A stretch of 38,768 nt of DNA from Alphaproteobacteria bacterium (GTDB lineage Bacteria > Pseudomonadota > Alphaproteobacteria > Caulobacterales > Aquidulcibacteraceae), in assembly GCA_030430715.1 (NCBI GenBank), contig JAUIJZ010000022.1, positions 1-38,768 of the forward strand. The letters are read 5' to 3'. Below, piece by piece: positions 1 to 9,264 of the stretch. The translations under genes and the position numbers were made by a program. The number at the start of each line of letters is the position of its first letter. Within the stretch, counting starts at the first letter, position 1. Under the pieces are notes generated by a model. The model was not told where the DNA came from, did no database searches, and saw only the letters and a program-made list of their open reading frames with translations.

Positions 1-1969
1 CTAAGACCTTGCGCGGCAAGTCGTGGCCTTCTTCCGCTAAGCCGGAAAGAATGCTTTCATCGGTGGACCAAGCGCCGGTCTTGGTTTTTGAGCCGCCCTG
101 TAGGCCCATTTCATCGAACAGCACTTCCCCGATTTGCTTGGGCGAACCGATATTGAACTCGCGCCCGGCCATGCCATAGGCGTCCTGTTCGTATTGCTGC
201 ATGCGCTGGGCGAAGTCGGTCGAGAGCTGCGACAGCATTTGCGGATCGACCTTAATGCCCTCGCGCTCCATCCCCGCCAGCACCGACGGCAAAGGCCGCT
301 CCAGCGTTTCGTACACATTGATGAGCCGTTCTTGCGCGAGCTCCGGCTTCAGCTTGCGCCATAAACGCAAAGAGGCGTCAGCTTGCTCGCACGAATAGAT
401 GCCGGCGCGATCGACTGGCGCAAGATCGAAGCCGATTTGCGCCTTGCCCTTGCCAATCACTTCGGCGAGCGGCGTCAGGCCGTGGCCGAGATGCTTTTCC
501 ACCAGAGACGTCTTGTCGTGATCATCGGCCCCGCCATAGAGCGCGTAAGAGATCAGCATCGGATCGTCATAAGGCGCAAGCGCAACGCCATATTTGGCGA
601 ACAGCGCGATATCCCATTTGACGTTCATGCCGATCTTGAGGACCGAAGCATCCTCTAAGAGCGGCTTCAACACGCCGATCGCAGCTTCAAGTTTAAGGTT
701 TTGCTGAAGCGGCGGCGCATCGGCGCCATTCGCCGGCGCTTCGATCTCGCTTGCAAACAGCTCGCCCGCACGCGGATCGGCCCCGCGATGCGCAAGCGGG
801 ATGTAAATCGCGTCATTGGCGCCAAGCGAAAGCGACACGCCAACCAGCTCAGCGCGCGCCGCGTCGAACGAAGTCGCTTCCGTATCGATGCCGACAAAAC
901 CCGCCGCGCGTGCGCGCGCGACATAGGCTTCCAGCGCCGCCAGATCGCGCACGCTCTGATAAGAGTCACGCCTGAATTCGGTTTCGACCGTTTCGATCAA
1001 CGGCCCGCCGCTTGGTGCAGAGTCCGAAGGCGCGATCGCTCCAGCGGCATATTGCGCAACGATCTGCACGCCCTTTTCCTTGGCGAAATGCTCGCGCACG
1101 CGCCGGCCCAGGGTGCGGAACTCCATCGTATCGATGAATTGCAGCAGCATTGAAGGATCCGGCTCGCGCACGGCGAAGCTTTCCCACTTCTCCTCCACCT
1201 CAACATCGTCCCGCAGCGTCACCAGCGTTTTGGAGAGGCGAATCTGATCGGCGTGATCGATCAGCGTCTGGCGGCGCTTCGGCTGTTTGATTTCGTTGGC
1301 GCGCTCGAGGATCGCTTCGAGCGATCCGAACGTGGCCATCAATTCAGCCGCCGTTTTCGGCCCGATGCCCGGCGCGCCCGGCACATTGTCGACGCTGTCG
1401 CCGATGAGCGCCTGCACGTCGATCACCTTGTCAGGCGAAACACCGAACTTTTCCATCACCGCTTCGGGCCCGAGCGCGCGGTTCTTCATCGGGTCGTAAA
1501 GCTCGATCGTCCCATCGACGATCAGCTGCATCAGGTCTTTGTCGGACGAGACAATCTTCACCGTCGCCCCCGCGGCCGCCGCTTGGCGCGCATAAGTGGC
1601 GATCAGATCGTCGGCTTCGAAGCCCCCCATTTCGATGCACGGCAGATTGAAGGCGCGCGTCGCATCGCGGATCAGCGGAAATTGCGGCACGAGGTCTTCG
1701 GGCGCTGGCGGACGATGCGCCTTGTATTCGGAATAAAGCTCGTTGCGGAACGTTGTCTCGCTCTTGTCGAAAATGACGGCGAGGTGCGTCGGCGCTTCAC
1801 TCGCCTTCGTCTCCTCCAGGAACTTCCACAACATGCTGCAGAAGCCGGCGACAGCGCCGACCGGCATGCCGTCCGCCGCGCGCGTCAAAGGCGGCAGCGC
1901 GTGATAGGCGCGGAAAATGTAGCCGGAGCCGTCGATCAGAAAGAGGCGGGGCGCGGAGGATTTAGCCAC
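1..1969 (-). CDS. polA: DNA polymerase I, N-terminal 656 residues (cut by the window edge)
   Basis: DNA polymerase I fills gaps and removes RNA primers during replication and repair. The reading frame starts at GTG (1967-1969) and runs off the left edge, so about 656 of the roughly 930 residues usual for the family are present. The 5'-3' exonuclease domain is clear: it begins with LFLIDGSGYIFRAYHALPPL and has the GGFEADD metal-site motif, SSDKDLMQL, and the GDSVDNVPGAPGIGPKTA helix-hairpin-helix region. A 3'-5' exonuclease-like domain follows with the acidic pair in GIDTEATS and a later NVKWD motif. The last visible part is the start of the polymerase domain (FNIGSPKQIGEVLFDEMG). The start lies 3 bp after the stop of the upstream nucleotidyltransferase, with AGGA as ribosome binding site inside that gene's end, so translation is probably coupled. 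Confidence 0.96.
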   Translation of the reverse strand, partial: MAKSSAPRLFLIDGSGYIFRAYHALPPLTRAADGMPVGAVAGFCSMLWKFLEETKASEAPTHLAVIFDKSETTFRNELYSEYKAHRPPAPEDLVPQFPLIRDATRAFNLPCIEMGGFEADDLIATYARQAAAAGATVKIVSSDKDLMQLIVDGTIELYDPMKNRALGPEAVMEKFGVSPDKVIDVQALIGDSVDNVPGAPGIGPKTAAELMATFGSLEAILERANEIKQPKRRQTLIDHADQIRLSKTLVTLRDDVEVEEKWESFAVREPDPSMLLQFIDTMEFRTLGRRVREHFAKEKGVQIVAQYAAGAIAPSDSAPSGGPLIETVETEFRRDSYQSVRDLAALEAYVARARAAGFVGIDTEATSFDAARAELVGVSLSLGANDAIYIPLAHRGADPRAGELFASEIEAPANGADAPPLQQNLKLEAAIGVLKPLLEDASVLKIGMNVKWDIALFAKYGVALAPYDDPMLISYALYGGADDHDKTSLVEKHLGHGLTPLAEVIGKGKAQIGFDLAPVDRAGIYSCEQADASLRLWRKLKPELAQERLINVYETLERPLPSVLAGMEREGIKVDPQMLSQLSTDFAQRMQQYEQDAYGMAGREFNIGSPKQIGEVLFDEMGLQGGSKTKTGAWSTDESILSGLAEEGHDLPRKVL

Positions 1970-1972
1970 GTT

Positions 1973-2782
1973 TTATCCTAGCTGACCGCGTACGGCGGCG
2001 CGAAAGAGCGAATTCGTGCGATGAAGCAAGTCTGGATTCGGCGCGGGCGGACGCCCCTTCGCTTCCATACCCCACTGCGCCTGCGCTTCTATATAATTGT
2101 CGAGATCTGGAATGCGCGAACCCACGCCCATTTCAGATGATGATCGTTTGGCCGCTCGCAATTGTTCCAAAGCGTTCGCGGCGGCGGTCGGCAAGTCTAC
2201 GCCCGCCAGCAGACTTGGCAGGTCCATTGGCGGCGGATCGCTGCGCTCTTGCAGCCATTGCAACGCTAGCGCTGGACGAACGACATAGAAATACTTTTTG
2301 AGGTTCACTTGCTCTCTGCCAGTGATGAACCGCGCGCGCTGCGTCGATAGCAATCCATGATAGTGATATGCATCGGCATAGGCATTGCGCCATGCTCGCG
2401 CGACCGGACTTAGCGCCTCAGCGAACTTCTCAAATGCAAAATAAACATGTGGCGAGGCCAGCCATTCGTGAACCACGCTGTTGCCTTTGATCATTAAGCG
2501 CAACGCCTTACCGAGGTCCCATCCGTTGACGTCGAACAGCCCATCGATGGGTGCCTCGATTACGTCGCGCGGTTGCTCCAGCGATAAGTATGCATCCTCG
2601 CTTCGTACATAGATGAAGCGGGCATCATAGTCCGAATCCGGTGAATGAAAGCCCCAGGCGCGGCTGCCACTCTCCACCGCCAGGAGTATGCGGACTTCGT
2701 TCGTAGTTTGGATCACACCTAGCCGGCGCATCACCTCGGCGCGCGCCTCTGGCGGAACAGCAGATGCATCTCGGTAGGACAT
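1973..2782 (-). CDS. YcgL/RlaP-type nucleotidyltransferase (DNA polymerase beta superfamily)
   Basis: A protein of 269 residues with the nucleotidyltransferase signature near its N-terminus: GSRAWGF, followed about ten residues later by SDYDARFIY, which supplies the two metal-binding aspartates. This fits the YcgL/RlaP family (PF10127). Some members sit in RNA-repair operons with RNA ligases; no ligase is visible here. The ATG at 2782 is preferred because it has AGGG 9 bp upstream; a TTG three codons earlier is possible. The stop is 3 bp before the polA start, so the two are very likely co-transcribed. The substrate, whether a nucleic acid end or a protein, cannot be told from the sequence. 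Confidence 0.85.
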   Translation of the reverse strand: MSYRDASAVPPEARAEVMRRLGVIQTTNEVRILLAVESGSRAWGFHSPDSDYDARFIYVRSEDAYLSLEQPRDVIEAPIDGLFDVNGWDLGKALRLMIKGNSVVHEWLASPHVYFAFEKFAEALSPVARAWRNAYADAYHYHGLLSTQRARFITGREQVNLKKYFYVVRPALALQWLQERSDPPPMDLPSLLAGVDLPTAAANALEQLRAAKRSSSEMGVGSRIPDLDNYIEAQAQWGMEAKGRPPAPNPDLLHRTNSLFRAAVRGQLG

Positions 2783-2830
2783 TAAACGCAACCCTAGTGT
2801 GTCGCGTCTGCGGCGTCAGCCGCCTTCTCG

Positions 2831-3058
2831 CTAGTGCCCGCCCTCGCCCTTCAGCACGAAACGGCGGTCGCAATAGAGGCACTCGACGAAGTCCTCTTCG
2901 CCCATTTCGTAGAACACGACGGGATGGCCGAGCGCCCCGCCGCCGCCATCGCACTTGACCTTATGTGAGGTCACCTCGATCATCTCAGGCGCGGGCAGCG
3001 CGTCGGGGTTACCGGGCGTCATCTGATCGGTGACGGGATTGTGCGGCAGTTTGGACAA
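2831..3058 (-). CDS. zf-CHCC zinc-finger protein (NDUFS6-like)
   Basis: A 75-residue protein with the compact zinc site of the zf-CHCC family (PF10276): a Cys in VKCDGGGG, His in LGHPVVFYE, and the pair of Cys in VECLYCDRRFVL near the C-terminus. In mitochondria the related NDUFS6 subunit works in complex I assembly; bacterial members are widespread in alphaproteobacteria and mostly uncharacterised. The start shown is a TTG; an ATG at 3022 would remove 12 poorly ordered residues and is a fair alternative, since neither has a strong ribosome binding site. It lies 48 bp upstream of the nucleotidyltransferase and may be the first gene of the transcript that ends in polA. Confidence 0.85.
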   Translation of the reverse strand: MSKLPHNPVTDQMTPGNPDALPAPEMIEVTSHKVKCDGGGGALGHPVVFYEMGEEDFVECLYCDRRFVLKGEGGH

Positions 3059-3153
3059 GGTTCTGGCTCGCCGGGAGTTGAAGCTGGGGCGTCGGCTCCG
3101 TAGGTAAAGCGCATCGCACGCCCGCGCAATGCGGCGCTTTTCTCCAGGCTTTC

Positions 3154-4107
3154 ATGCTCGCCCCACAAGCTCCGCCGCATTTCGCCATCGAGGCCAAAGG
3201 GCTCGACAAAACCTATGGCCGCCAAGGCAAGGGCCAAGCCACGCATGCGCTGAAGGGCATCGATCTCGCCATTCCACGCGGCTCGTTTTTCGGCCTGCTC
3301 GGCCCAAACGGGGCCGGCAAATCCACTTTCATCAATATTCTGGGCGGTTTGGTCGTCAAATCGGGAGGCACGGCCTCGATCTGGGGCAACGATATCGACC
3401 GCGATCCGATGAATGCGCGCGGCGCCATCGGCATCGTGCCGCAGGAAATCAATATCGACCCCTATTTCACGCCCGAAGAAGCGCTCGAACTTCAGGCCGG
3501 CTATTACGGCGTGCCGAAGGCCGAGCGTCAGACTGAGGCGATTTTGCGCGCCGTCGGCCTGTGGGACAAACGCGCCGCCTATGCGCGCACGCTCTCTGGC
3601 GGCATGAAACGGCGCCTCTTGGTGGCGAAGGCCATGGTGCACGCCCCGCCGATTCTGGTGCTGGACGAGCCGACCGCCGGCGTCGATGTCGAGCTGCGCC
3701 GCCAGCTTTGGGATTATGTGCGTTCGCTGCACGCGCGCGGCGTCACCATCGTGCTCACCACGCACTATCTCGAAGAAGCACAGGAACTCTGCGACACTAT
3801 CGCCATTATCAATCGCGGCGAGGTGATCGCCTGCGAGCCGACGCCGCAATTGATCGGCCGGCTCGACAAGAAAACACTCGTTGTCACGCCACAAGCAACG
3901 CTCGATCAACCGATCAGCGGCTTTGACGATGTAGCGTTCGCGACCCGCCCGACCGGCGCATTCACACTCACCTATCGCACCAGCGAGCATTCGGTTGAGG
4001 AATTGCTCGACCGCGTCCGCGCGGCAGGCGTGTCGATCAAGGACCTCTCCATCGAAGAGGCCGACCTTGAAGACGTGTTTGTAGAGCTGACCACCAGCAA
4101 ATCCTGA
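3154..4107 (+). CDS. ABC transporter ATP-binding protein (ABC-2 / DrrA type)
   Basis: Cytoplasmic ATPase of an ABC-2 type exporter, 317 residues. It has Walker A GPNGAGKS (residues 50-57), Q-loop in GIVPQE, signature LSGGMKRR (about 148-155), Walker B ILVLDEP (167-173) and the switch His in LTTHYLEEA. The C-terminal 90 residues are the extra domain found in DrrA/NodI-like ATPases. Such ATPases work with a separate ABC-2 permease, usually the next gene; here the next gene is an oxidoreductase and no permease is visible anywhere in the window. It starts a plus-strand run of four tightly spaced genes and is divergent from the zf-CHCC gene. Confidence 0.93.
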   Translation: MLAPQAPPHFAIEAKGLDKTYGRQGKGQATHALKGIDLAIPRGSFFGLLGPNGAGKSTFINILGGLVVKSGGTASIWGNDIDRDPMNARGAIGIVPQEINIDPYFTPEEALELQAGYYGVPKAERQTEAILRAVGLWDKRAAYARTLSGGMKRRLLVAKAMVHAPPILVLDEPTAGVDVELRRQLWDYVRSLHARGVTIVLTTHYLEEAQELCDTIAIINRGEVIACEPTPQLIGRLDKKTLVVTPQATLDQPISGFDDVAFATRPTGAFTLTYRTSEHSVEELLDRVRAAGVSIKDLSIEEADLEDVFVELTTSKS

Positions 4108-4124
4108 CGCGAACGGAGCGGATC

Positions 4125-5105
4125 ATGGATTATGTGAATCTCGGCGCTTCCGGCTTGAAGGTTTCGCGCGTGTGCCTTGGCTGCATGGCCTATGCTGACG
4201 CCGCACAAGGATTTCACAAATGGGCGCTAAGCGAAGAAGAAAGCCGCCCCTTCTTCAAGCAAGCGCTCGAACTCGGCGTCAATTTCTTCGACACGGCCAA
4301 TATCTATTCGAACGGCACCAGCGAGGAAATCACTGGCCGCGCGCTAAAGGACTTCGCCCGGCGTGAGGAAGTTGTCGTCGCCACCAAAGTGCACGGCATC
4401 ATGCGCAAGGATGATCCGAATGGACGCGGCCTCTCGCGCAAAGCCATCATGACGGAGATCGACGCCAGCCTGAAACGGCTCGGCATGGATTATGTCGATC
4501 TCTATCAAATCCATCGCTACGACCACGACACGCCGATCGAGGAAACGCTGGAAGCGCTGCATGATGTCGTGAAGGCCGGCAAGGCGCTCTATATCGGCGC
4601 CTCATCCATGTGGGCGTGGCAATTCATGCAGGCCCTCGCCTTGCAAAAGGCCAATGGCTGGACGCGCTTCATCTCGATGCAAAACCACGTCAATCTGATC
4701 TATCGCGAAGAAGAACGCGAAATGCTGCCGCTCTGCCGCGATCAAGGCATTGGCGTGATCCCGTGGTCGCCGCTTGCGCGTGGCCGCCTCGCCCGGCCCT
4801 GGGGAGAAAGCACCAAGCGTAGCGAACTCGATAATCTGCAAAAGCTGCTCTACACGCGCACCGAAGACGCCGACCGGCGCATCGTTGACCGCGTTGGCGA
4901 GATCGCAGAGGCACGCGGCGTGCCGCGTGCACAAGTCGCGCTGGCCTGGCTGCTCGCCAACCCCGATGTCACCGCGCCGATTGTCGGCGCGACGAAAGTT
5001 ACGCACTTGCAGGACGCCGCCGCGGCCGTATCGCTCAAACTCACAAGCGATGAAATCGCGCGCCTCGAAGAACCCTACGCGCCTCATCCCGTCGCGGGCA
5101 TGTGA
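4125..5105 (+). CDS. Aldo/keto reductase (YajO-like)
   Basis: A 326-residue NAD(P)H-dependent oxidoreductase of the aldo/keto reductase superfamily, a TIM barrel. The catalytic tetrad can be read: Asp56 and Tyr61 in FFDTANIYSNG, Lys88 in ATKVHG and His130 in LYQIHRYD. The remainder follows the family closely (QNHVNLIYREEE, GVIPWSPLARG, IVGATKVTHL). The overall pattern, including the C-terminal PHPVAGM, resembles the E. coli YajO type. The true substrate is unknown. It starts 17 bp after the ABC ATPase with GGAG-like sequence in the gap and ends 14 bp before the next start, so it is inside an operon. Confidence 0.93.
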   Translation: MDYVNLGASGLKVSRVCLGCMAYADAAQGFHKWALSEEESRPFFKQALELGVNFFDTANIYSNGTSEEITGRALKDFARREEVVVATKVHGIMRKDDPNGRGLSRKAIMTEIDASLKRLGMDYVDLYQIHRYDHDTPIEETLEALHDVVKAGKALYIGASSMWAWQFMQALALQKANGWTRFISMQNHVNLIYREEEREMLPLCRDQGIGVIPWSPLARGRLARPWGESTKRSELDNLQKLLYTRTEDADRRIVDRVGEIAEARGVPRAQVALAWLLANPDVTAPIVGATKVTHLQDAAAAVSLKLTSDEIARLEEPYAPHPVAGM

Positions 5106-5119
5106 GGCTGGAGACACAC

Positions 5120-5599
5120 ATGCACGGCCAACCTCTCGCCTATTATGCCGCGATTTCAGCGTTGGCCGGCATACTCATACCGGTCTTGGCCGCACTCTCG
5201 GGCAGCCTTGGACGCACGCTCGACAATCCCTGGGCCGCAGCAGCCATTGTAGCAACCGGCACGTTCGCGACCGTGCTCGCCGTCACCCTCGCGGCTGGGG
5301 GCGCGCAAATTTCCTGGCCTCTTCTGAAGCAGGTCACACCACTGCAACTCGCGGCGGGATGTGTCATGGCGTTCTATCTCTTATCCGCCGCATGGCTAGC
5401 GCCGCGCTTTGGCGTCGGAAATTTCGTCATGTTCGTGCTCGCCGGCCAGCTCATTTCCTCTGCGCTGATCGACCATTTCGGCTTGTTCGGCGCGCCGCAG
5501 CGCCCCGTTGACGCGATGCGTCTTACCGGCATTGCCGTAATGGCGATTGGAGTCGTGATCGCTCAATCTGCCGCAAGCAATACACGCCCCATAGGCTGA
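5120..5599 (+). CDS. DMT-superfamily small membrane protein (DUF606/YdcZ-like)
   Basis: A protein of 159 residues consisting almost entirely of about five hydrophobic helices, typical in length and composition for the DUF606/YdcZ group of the drug/metabolite transporter superfamily (PF04657). Substrates of this group are unknown. The ATG at 5120 is chosen because GGAG (5110-5113) sits 6 bp upstream; a GTG at 5102 would overlap the stop of the reductase gene. It ends 2 bp before the P450 start, so it is probably translated from the same mRNA. Confidence 0.8.
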   Translation: MHGQPLAYYAAISALAGILIPVLAALSGSLGRTLDNPWAAAAIVATGTFATVLAVTLAAGGAQISWPLLKQVTPLQLAAGCVMAFYLLSAAWLAPRFGVGNFVMFVLAGQLISSALIDHFGLFGAPQRPVDAMRLTGIAVMAIGVVIAQSAASNTRPIG

Positions 5600-5601
5600 T
5601 C

Positions 5602-6807
5602 ATGCCACTGAAATCACTCTCCGAAACGCCCGAATACGTTTTCACGGAAGACTTTGACCAGCACGCGACGCTCAAGCGCTTGCGCGAAACGGCGCCGCTG
5701 GCGCGCACTAATGTCGGCATGATGCTGGCTTTGCATCATCGCCACATCGACCTTCTCGTCACTTCGGACGCAACCCGGCAGCTCGAAACTGAAGTCACCA
5801 TGCTGCAGGGCGTGATGGACGGCCCGATCCACGATCTGATCAGCAACGTCCTCTTGTTTGCGAATGGCGAGGCGCACCGGCGCCGCCGCGCCCCAATCTC
5901 ACGCACCTTCGCCTTTAAGCTCATGGACGCGATGCGGCCGCGCGCAGCAGCGCTGACGGAGGAATTGGTCGCGCCACATATCGGCAAGGGCCCAGTCAAT
6001 TTCGTGGACGAGATCGCCGCGCAAATCCCCGCCCGCATCATCGCCGACGTGCTCGGCATTCCTCGCTCGGACCTGCCGATCTTCATGCAATGGATCGCCG
6101 ACACCGGCGAGGCGCTGGGTTTTTTCGATCCCGAGCGCCGCCAGCAGATTGAAGCAAGCCTCAAGGCGTTCAACGCCTATGTCGCGGATTTGCTTGAACA
6201 GCGCCGCGCCCATCCGCGCGAGGACTTCCTATCGGAATATGTCGCGGTCACCGCCGCCGAAGGCGCCATGAGCGAAGCGGAAATCCGCACGCAAATTGTG
6301 GGCCTTATTCTTGCCGGTTCGGATACGACACGCGGCTCCTTGTGCATGACGCTGGCGCATCTGCTTATTCGTCCCGATCAATGGGGCGCCTTTTGCGCCG
6401 ACCCGGAGGGCTTGAAAAAAGCCGTCGTCAATGAAGGCTTGCGCTACGATCCTGTCGTACCGGGCCTGCCGCGCGTGGCGCTGCAGGATATGGAGGTGGA
6501 CGGCTACCTGGTGCCTGCTGGCACGCCGATTTCCGTTTCGCTGCTTTCAGCGCTGCGCGATCCGGAAGTGTATGCAGCCCCCGACACGTTCGACATCTTC
6601 CGGACCGATCATCCGCGCTGGCACCCGATTTTCGGCGCAGGCGCACATCGCTGCGCCGGAGAAGCGCTGGCGCGCGCGGAAATGGAAGAAGCGATGGCGA
6701 CCATCGCGCGCCTCGCGCCCAATTCAGAATTGGTTGGCGCCTTCCCGACCCTCGGCACCGGGCCGTTGCGTCAGATCGACGGCATGCAGGTTGCGTTCAA
6801 AACCTAG
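5602..6807 (+). CDS. Cytochrome P450
   Basis: A soluble bacterial heme monooxygenase of 401 residues, the usual size for class I P450s. The oxygen-activating I-helix motif is AGSDTT (238-243), the ExxR pair is E278/R281 in NEGLRYDP, and the heme loop is FGAGAHRCAG (344-353) with Cys351 as thiolate ligand. No ferredoxin or ferredoxin reductase partner is nearby, so electrons must come from elsewhere. Being last in a run with an ABC ATPase, a reductase and a membrane protein suggests a small oxidation-and-transport pathway, but the substrate is unknown. Its stop TAG shares bases with the stop of the convergent sulfatase gene. Confidence 0.95.
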   Translation: MPLKSLSETPEYVFTEDFDQHATLKRLRETAPLARTNVGMMLALHHRHIDLLVTSDATRQLETEVTMLQGVMDGPIHDLISNVLLFANGEAHRRRRAPISRTFAFKLMDAMRPRAAALTEELVAPHIGKGPVNFVDEIAAQIPARIIADVLGIPRSDLPIFMQWIADTGEALGFFDPERRQQIEASLKAFNAYVADLLEQRRAHPREDFLSEYVAVTAAEGAMSEAEIRTQIVGLILAGSDTTRGSLCMTLAHLLIRPDQWGAFCADPEGLKKAVVNEGLRYDPVVPGLPRVALQDMEVDGYLVPAGTPISVSLLSALRDPEVYAAPDTFDIFRTDHPRWHPIFGAGAHRCAGEALARAEMEEAMATIARLAPNSELVGAFPTLGTGPLRQIDGMQVAFKT

Positions 6808-9206
6808 CGCGCGCTTCCAAGCGTGACGTCGATCCTCTCGATCTCCCCTTCGAAGCGGCCCTCGTTCTCATAGTCCCGCGTCACCGGCGCGCCGGTATCG
6901 CGGCCGGTATCGAAGGTTTCGCCCAAGCCTGCCGTCGTCAGGATGGTGCGTTCGATATGGCCTTCCCCGACTAGCCGGTCGCCGATGAAAATCCGCATCG
7001 TGCCTCCGGCCAATGGCGCGGGGCGATCCGGCGTGAACGTATAGCGGATCAGGGCGTCGCCCGCCGGGACAGACGCATCCGCCGCAACCCGATAAACTAA
7101 GCCCGAGGGTCCGGATACGGCATGTACCGCAACAGGCCTGCCCTCATCGAGATAAAAGCTCCAGCCGCCGAACTGGCTCCCGGTCGCAACCAGAACACCA
7201 TTGGTTTGCGCATTCGGCAATTGCACCTGCGCGGAGATTTCGAACGGCTGCAAAACGAAGGCGGGCGCGTCATGTGTCATGATGCTGATGTCGGGGCCCC
7301 AATAGGTAAAGTTCGAGCGCCGCGCTCCGGCATAGGCCAGCGCACCATCGACGCCGCGCGCTGAAAAGGAGCGATCGTCGATTGGATAGACATTGTTGCG
7401 GCGCGCTTCTTCATCCCAAAGCTGCTGCAGCGCTTCGAGGCGCTCAGGCTCTTGCGCCGCCAAATCGCGCGATTGACTGAAGTCGCGCCGTAAATTGTAG
7501 AGCTCCCACACGACCGGCGCATCGCCCGGCGCATCCTCGTTGAGAAATTGCCAAGGCAGGCGTGTCGGCCGCGTGTTTGCCATCCAGCCGTCGTGATAGA
7601 TGGCGCGCGTGCCCGACAGCTCGAAATATTGCGTGCGATGCTGCTCAGGTGCATTTGGCTGATCGAACGAATACATTAGACTGACGCCATCGAGCGGTTG
7701 CTGCGTTACGCCGTCAACCGTCACGGGCGCGGGTATGCCCGTCGCCTCAAGGATAGTCGGCATAATGTCGTTGAGGTGCGAAAACTGACGGCGCACGCCG
7801 CCTTCGCGGCGAATGCCGTCAGGCCATGACAACACCATGCTATTGCGCGTTCCGCCAAGGTGTGAGGAAATCTGCTTGGACCACTGGAACGGCGTATTCA
7901 GCGACCACGCCCATGCGCCAGGAAAATGCTGATACGTATCGGGCCCGCCGAAGTTCGGCATCGCTTCAAGCAAAGTCGGCACGTCATGTTCGACGCTATT
8001 AGAGAACGTGCCGATTTCATTCAAACTCCCGGTCAAAGCGCCTTCCGCGCTTCCACCATTGTCTCCACCGATGAAGATGACGAGCGTGTTGTCCAACTCG
8101 CCCATGCGCTCAAGTTCATCGAAGATGCGTCCGATCTGTGCATCCTGATAGGACAGCATGCCCGCGAACACCTCCATCATGCGCGAATAGACACGCTGTG
8201 CATCCGGCGACATCGAATCCCAGGCCGGAAATCCATCCGGCCGCGGTGTGAGCCGTGTGCCGCGCGGCACGATCCCGCTCGCGCGTTGGCGCGCGAAGAT
8301 TTGCTCCCGCAAACGATCCCAGCCCTGATCGAACTGCCCTTCGAAGCGATTGATCCAATCCATCGGCGCCTGATGCGGCGCATGCGCGGTGCCCGGCGCG
8401 TAATAGATGAAGAAGGGACGGTCCGGCGCGGCGGCGTTCTGCGTATGCAGCCAATGAATAGCATCGTCGGCAAACTCGTGATCGAGCGTTTCCCCTTCGG
8501 GTAGCTCAACTTCGACCAAGGAGGTACCGCGATAGAGCCGCGGCTCCCACTGATTCACATCTCCGCCGACAAAGCCGTAGAAATAATCGAAGCCGAGTCC
8601 GGTCGGCCATTGCTCATACGGCCCGGCCATTGAGTTCCACGGCGCCGCATTATGATGTTTGCCGAACCAGGCCGTGCTGTAGCCATTGTCGCGCAACACC
8701 CGGCCTATCGTGGCGGCGCTTTGCGGAATCACCGCCGAATACCCCGGATAGCCCGTTGGGATATCGAACAGAATCCCGCCGCCAACGGCGTGCGCGTTGC
8801 GTCCCGTCAACAGCGATGCGCGTGAAGGCGAACACACGGCCGTCGTGTGGAATTGCGTATAAGTGAGACCGCGCTCGGCGAGGCGATCAAGATTCGGCAT
8901 CGGCACCGGCCCGCCAAACGTGCTGGCTGAGGCAAAACCTACATCGTCCGTCATGATCAGGAATACATTCGGCGCGCCCTCTGGCGCCGTAACTGGATCG
9001 ACCCAGTCAGGCCGCGATTCCGCACGCGTCGGGGCGATTACGCCCTCGAAACTCTGATTGGGATGCGGCAGCACAGTGCGATCAATCGCCGGCGCCGGCT
9101 GCTCCTGCGCATGAGCGGGCATGACAGACAATCCGCCAGCGACCGCAAACGCGGCGGCGGCAAGCGCGGTTTGTGCTGATTGGCGCAACAAAGATTTTTT
9201 GGACAT
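6804..9206 (-). CDS. Exported arylsulfatase (type I, formylglycine-dependent)
   Basis: An 800-residue sulfatase that hydrolyses sulfate esters using a formylglycine made from an active-site Cys. It has a Sec signal peptide (SKKSLLRQ, hydrophobic stretch, cleavage likely after PAHA at residue 33), metal-binding DD at 87-88 (LIMTDDVG), and the maturation signature C-S-P-S-R at 125-129 followed by SLLTGR. Later motifs include FGKHHN, HAPHQAP and GGDNGGS. The last 150 or so residues look like a beta-sandwich (LamG-like) accessory domain. The start at 9206 has GGAG 7 bp upstream; an ATG 14 codons earlier lacks this and would spoil the signal peptide. A formylglycine-generating enzyme and a TetR regulator adjoin it. 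Confidence 0.95.
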   Translation of the reverse strand: MSKKSLLRQSAQTALAAAAFAVAGGLSVMPAHAQEQPAPAIDRTVLPHPNQSFEGVIAPTRAESRPDWVDPVTAPEGAPNVFLIMTDDVGFASASTFGGPVPMPNLDRLAERGLTYTQFHTTAVCSPSRASLLTGRNAHAVGGGILFDIPTGYPGYSAVIPQSAATIGRVLRDNGYSTAWFGKHHNAAPWNSMAGPYEQWPTGLGFDYFYGFVGGDVNQWEPRLYRGTSLVEVELPEGETLDHEFADDAIHWLHTQNAAAPDRPFFIYYAPGTAHAPHQAPMDWINRFEGQFDQGWDRLREQIFARQRASGIVPRGTRLTPRPDGFPAWDSMSPDAQRVYSRMMEVFAGMLSYQDAQIGRIFDELERMGELDNTLVIFIGGDNGGSAEGALTGSLNEIGTFSNSVEHDVPTLLEAMPNFGGPDTYQHFPGAWAWSLNTPFQWSKQISSHLGGTRNSMVLSWPDGIRREGGVRRQFSHLNDIMPTILEATGIPAPVTVDGVTQQPLDGVSLMYSFDQPNAPEQHRTQYFELSGTRAIYHDGWMANTRPTRLPWQFLNEDAPGDAPVVWELYNLRRDFSQSRDLAAQEPERLEALQQLWDEEARRNNVYPIDDRSFSARGVDGALAYAGARRSNFTYWGPDISIMTHDAPAFVLQPFEISAQVQLPNAQTNGVLVATGSQFGGWSFYLDEGRPVAVHAVSGPSGLVYRVAADASVPAGDALIRYTFTPDRPAPLAGGTMRIFIGDRLVGEGHIERTILTTAGLGETFDTGRDTGAPVTRDYENEGRFEGEIERIDVTLGSAR

Positions 9207-9264
9207 GCAAACGCTCCACGGGCGCGGACGACGATGGATGGCGCGCACCGTGAGAGAGCGCCCG

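Noticed and set aside
1253-1981. Open frame of 242 codons on the plus strand
   Set aside because: Antisense to the polA 5'-3' exonuclease domain.
3019-3990. Open frame of 323 codons on the minus strand
   Set aside because: Antisense to the ABC ATPase, whose Walker and signature motifs are intact.
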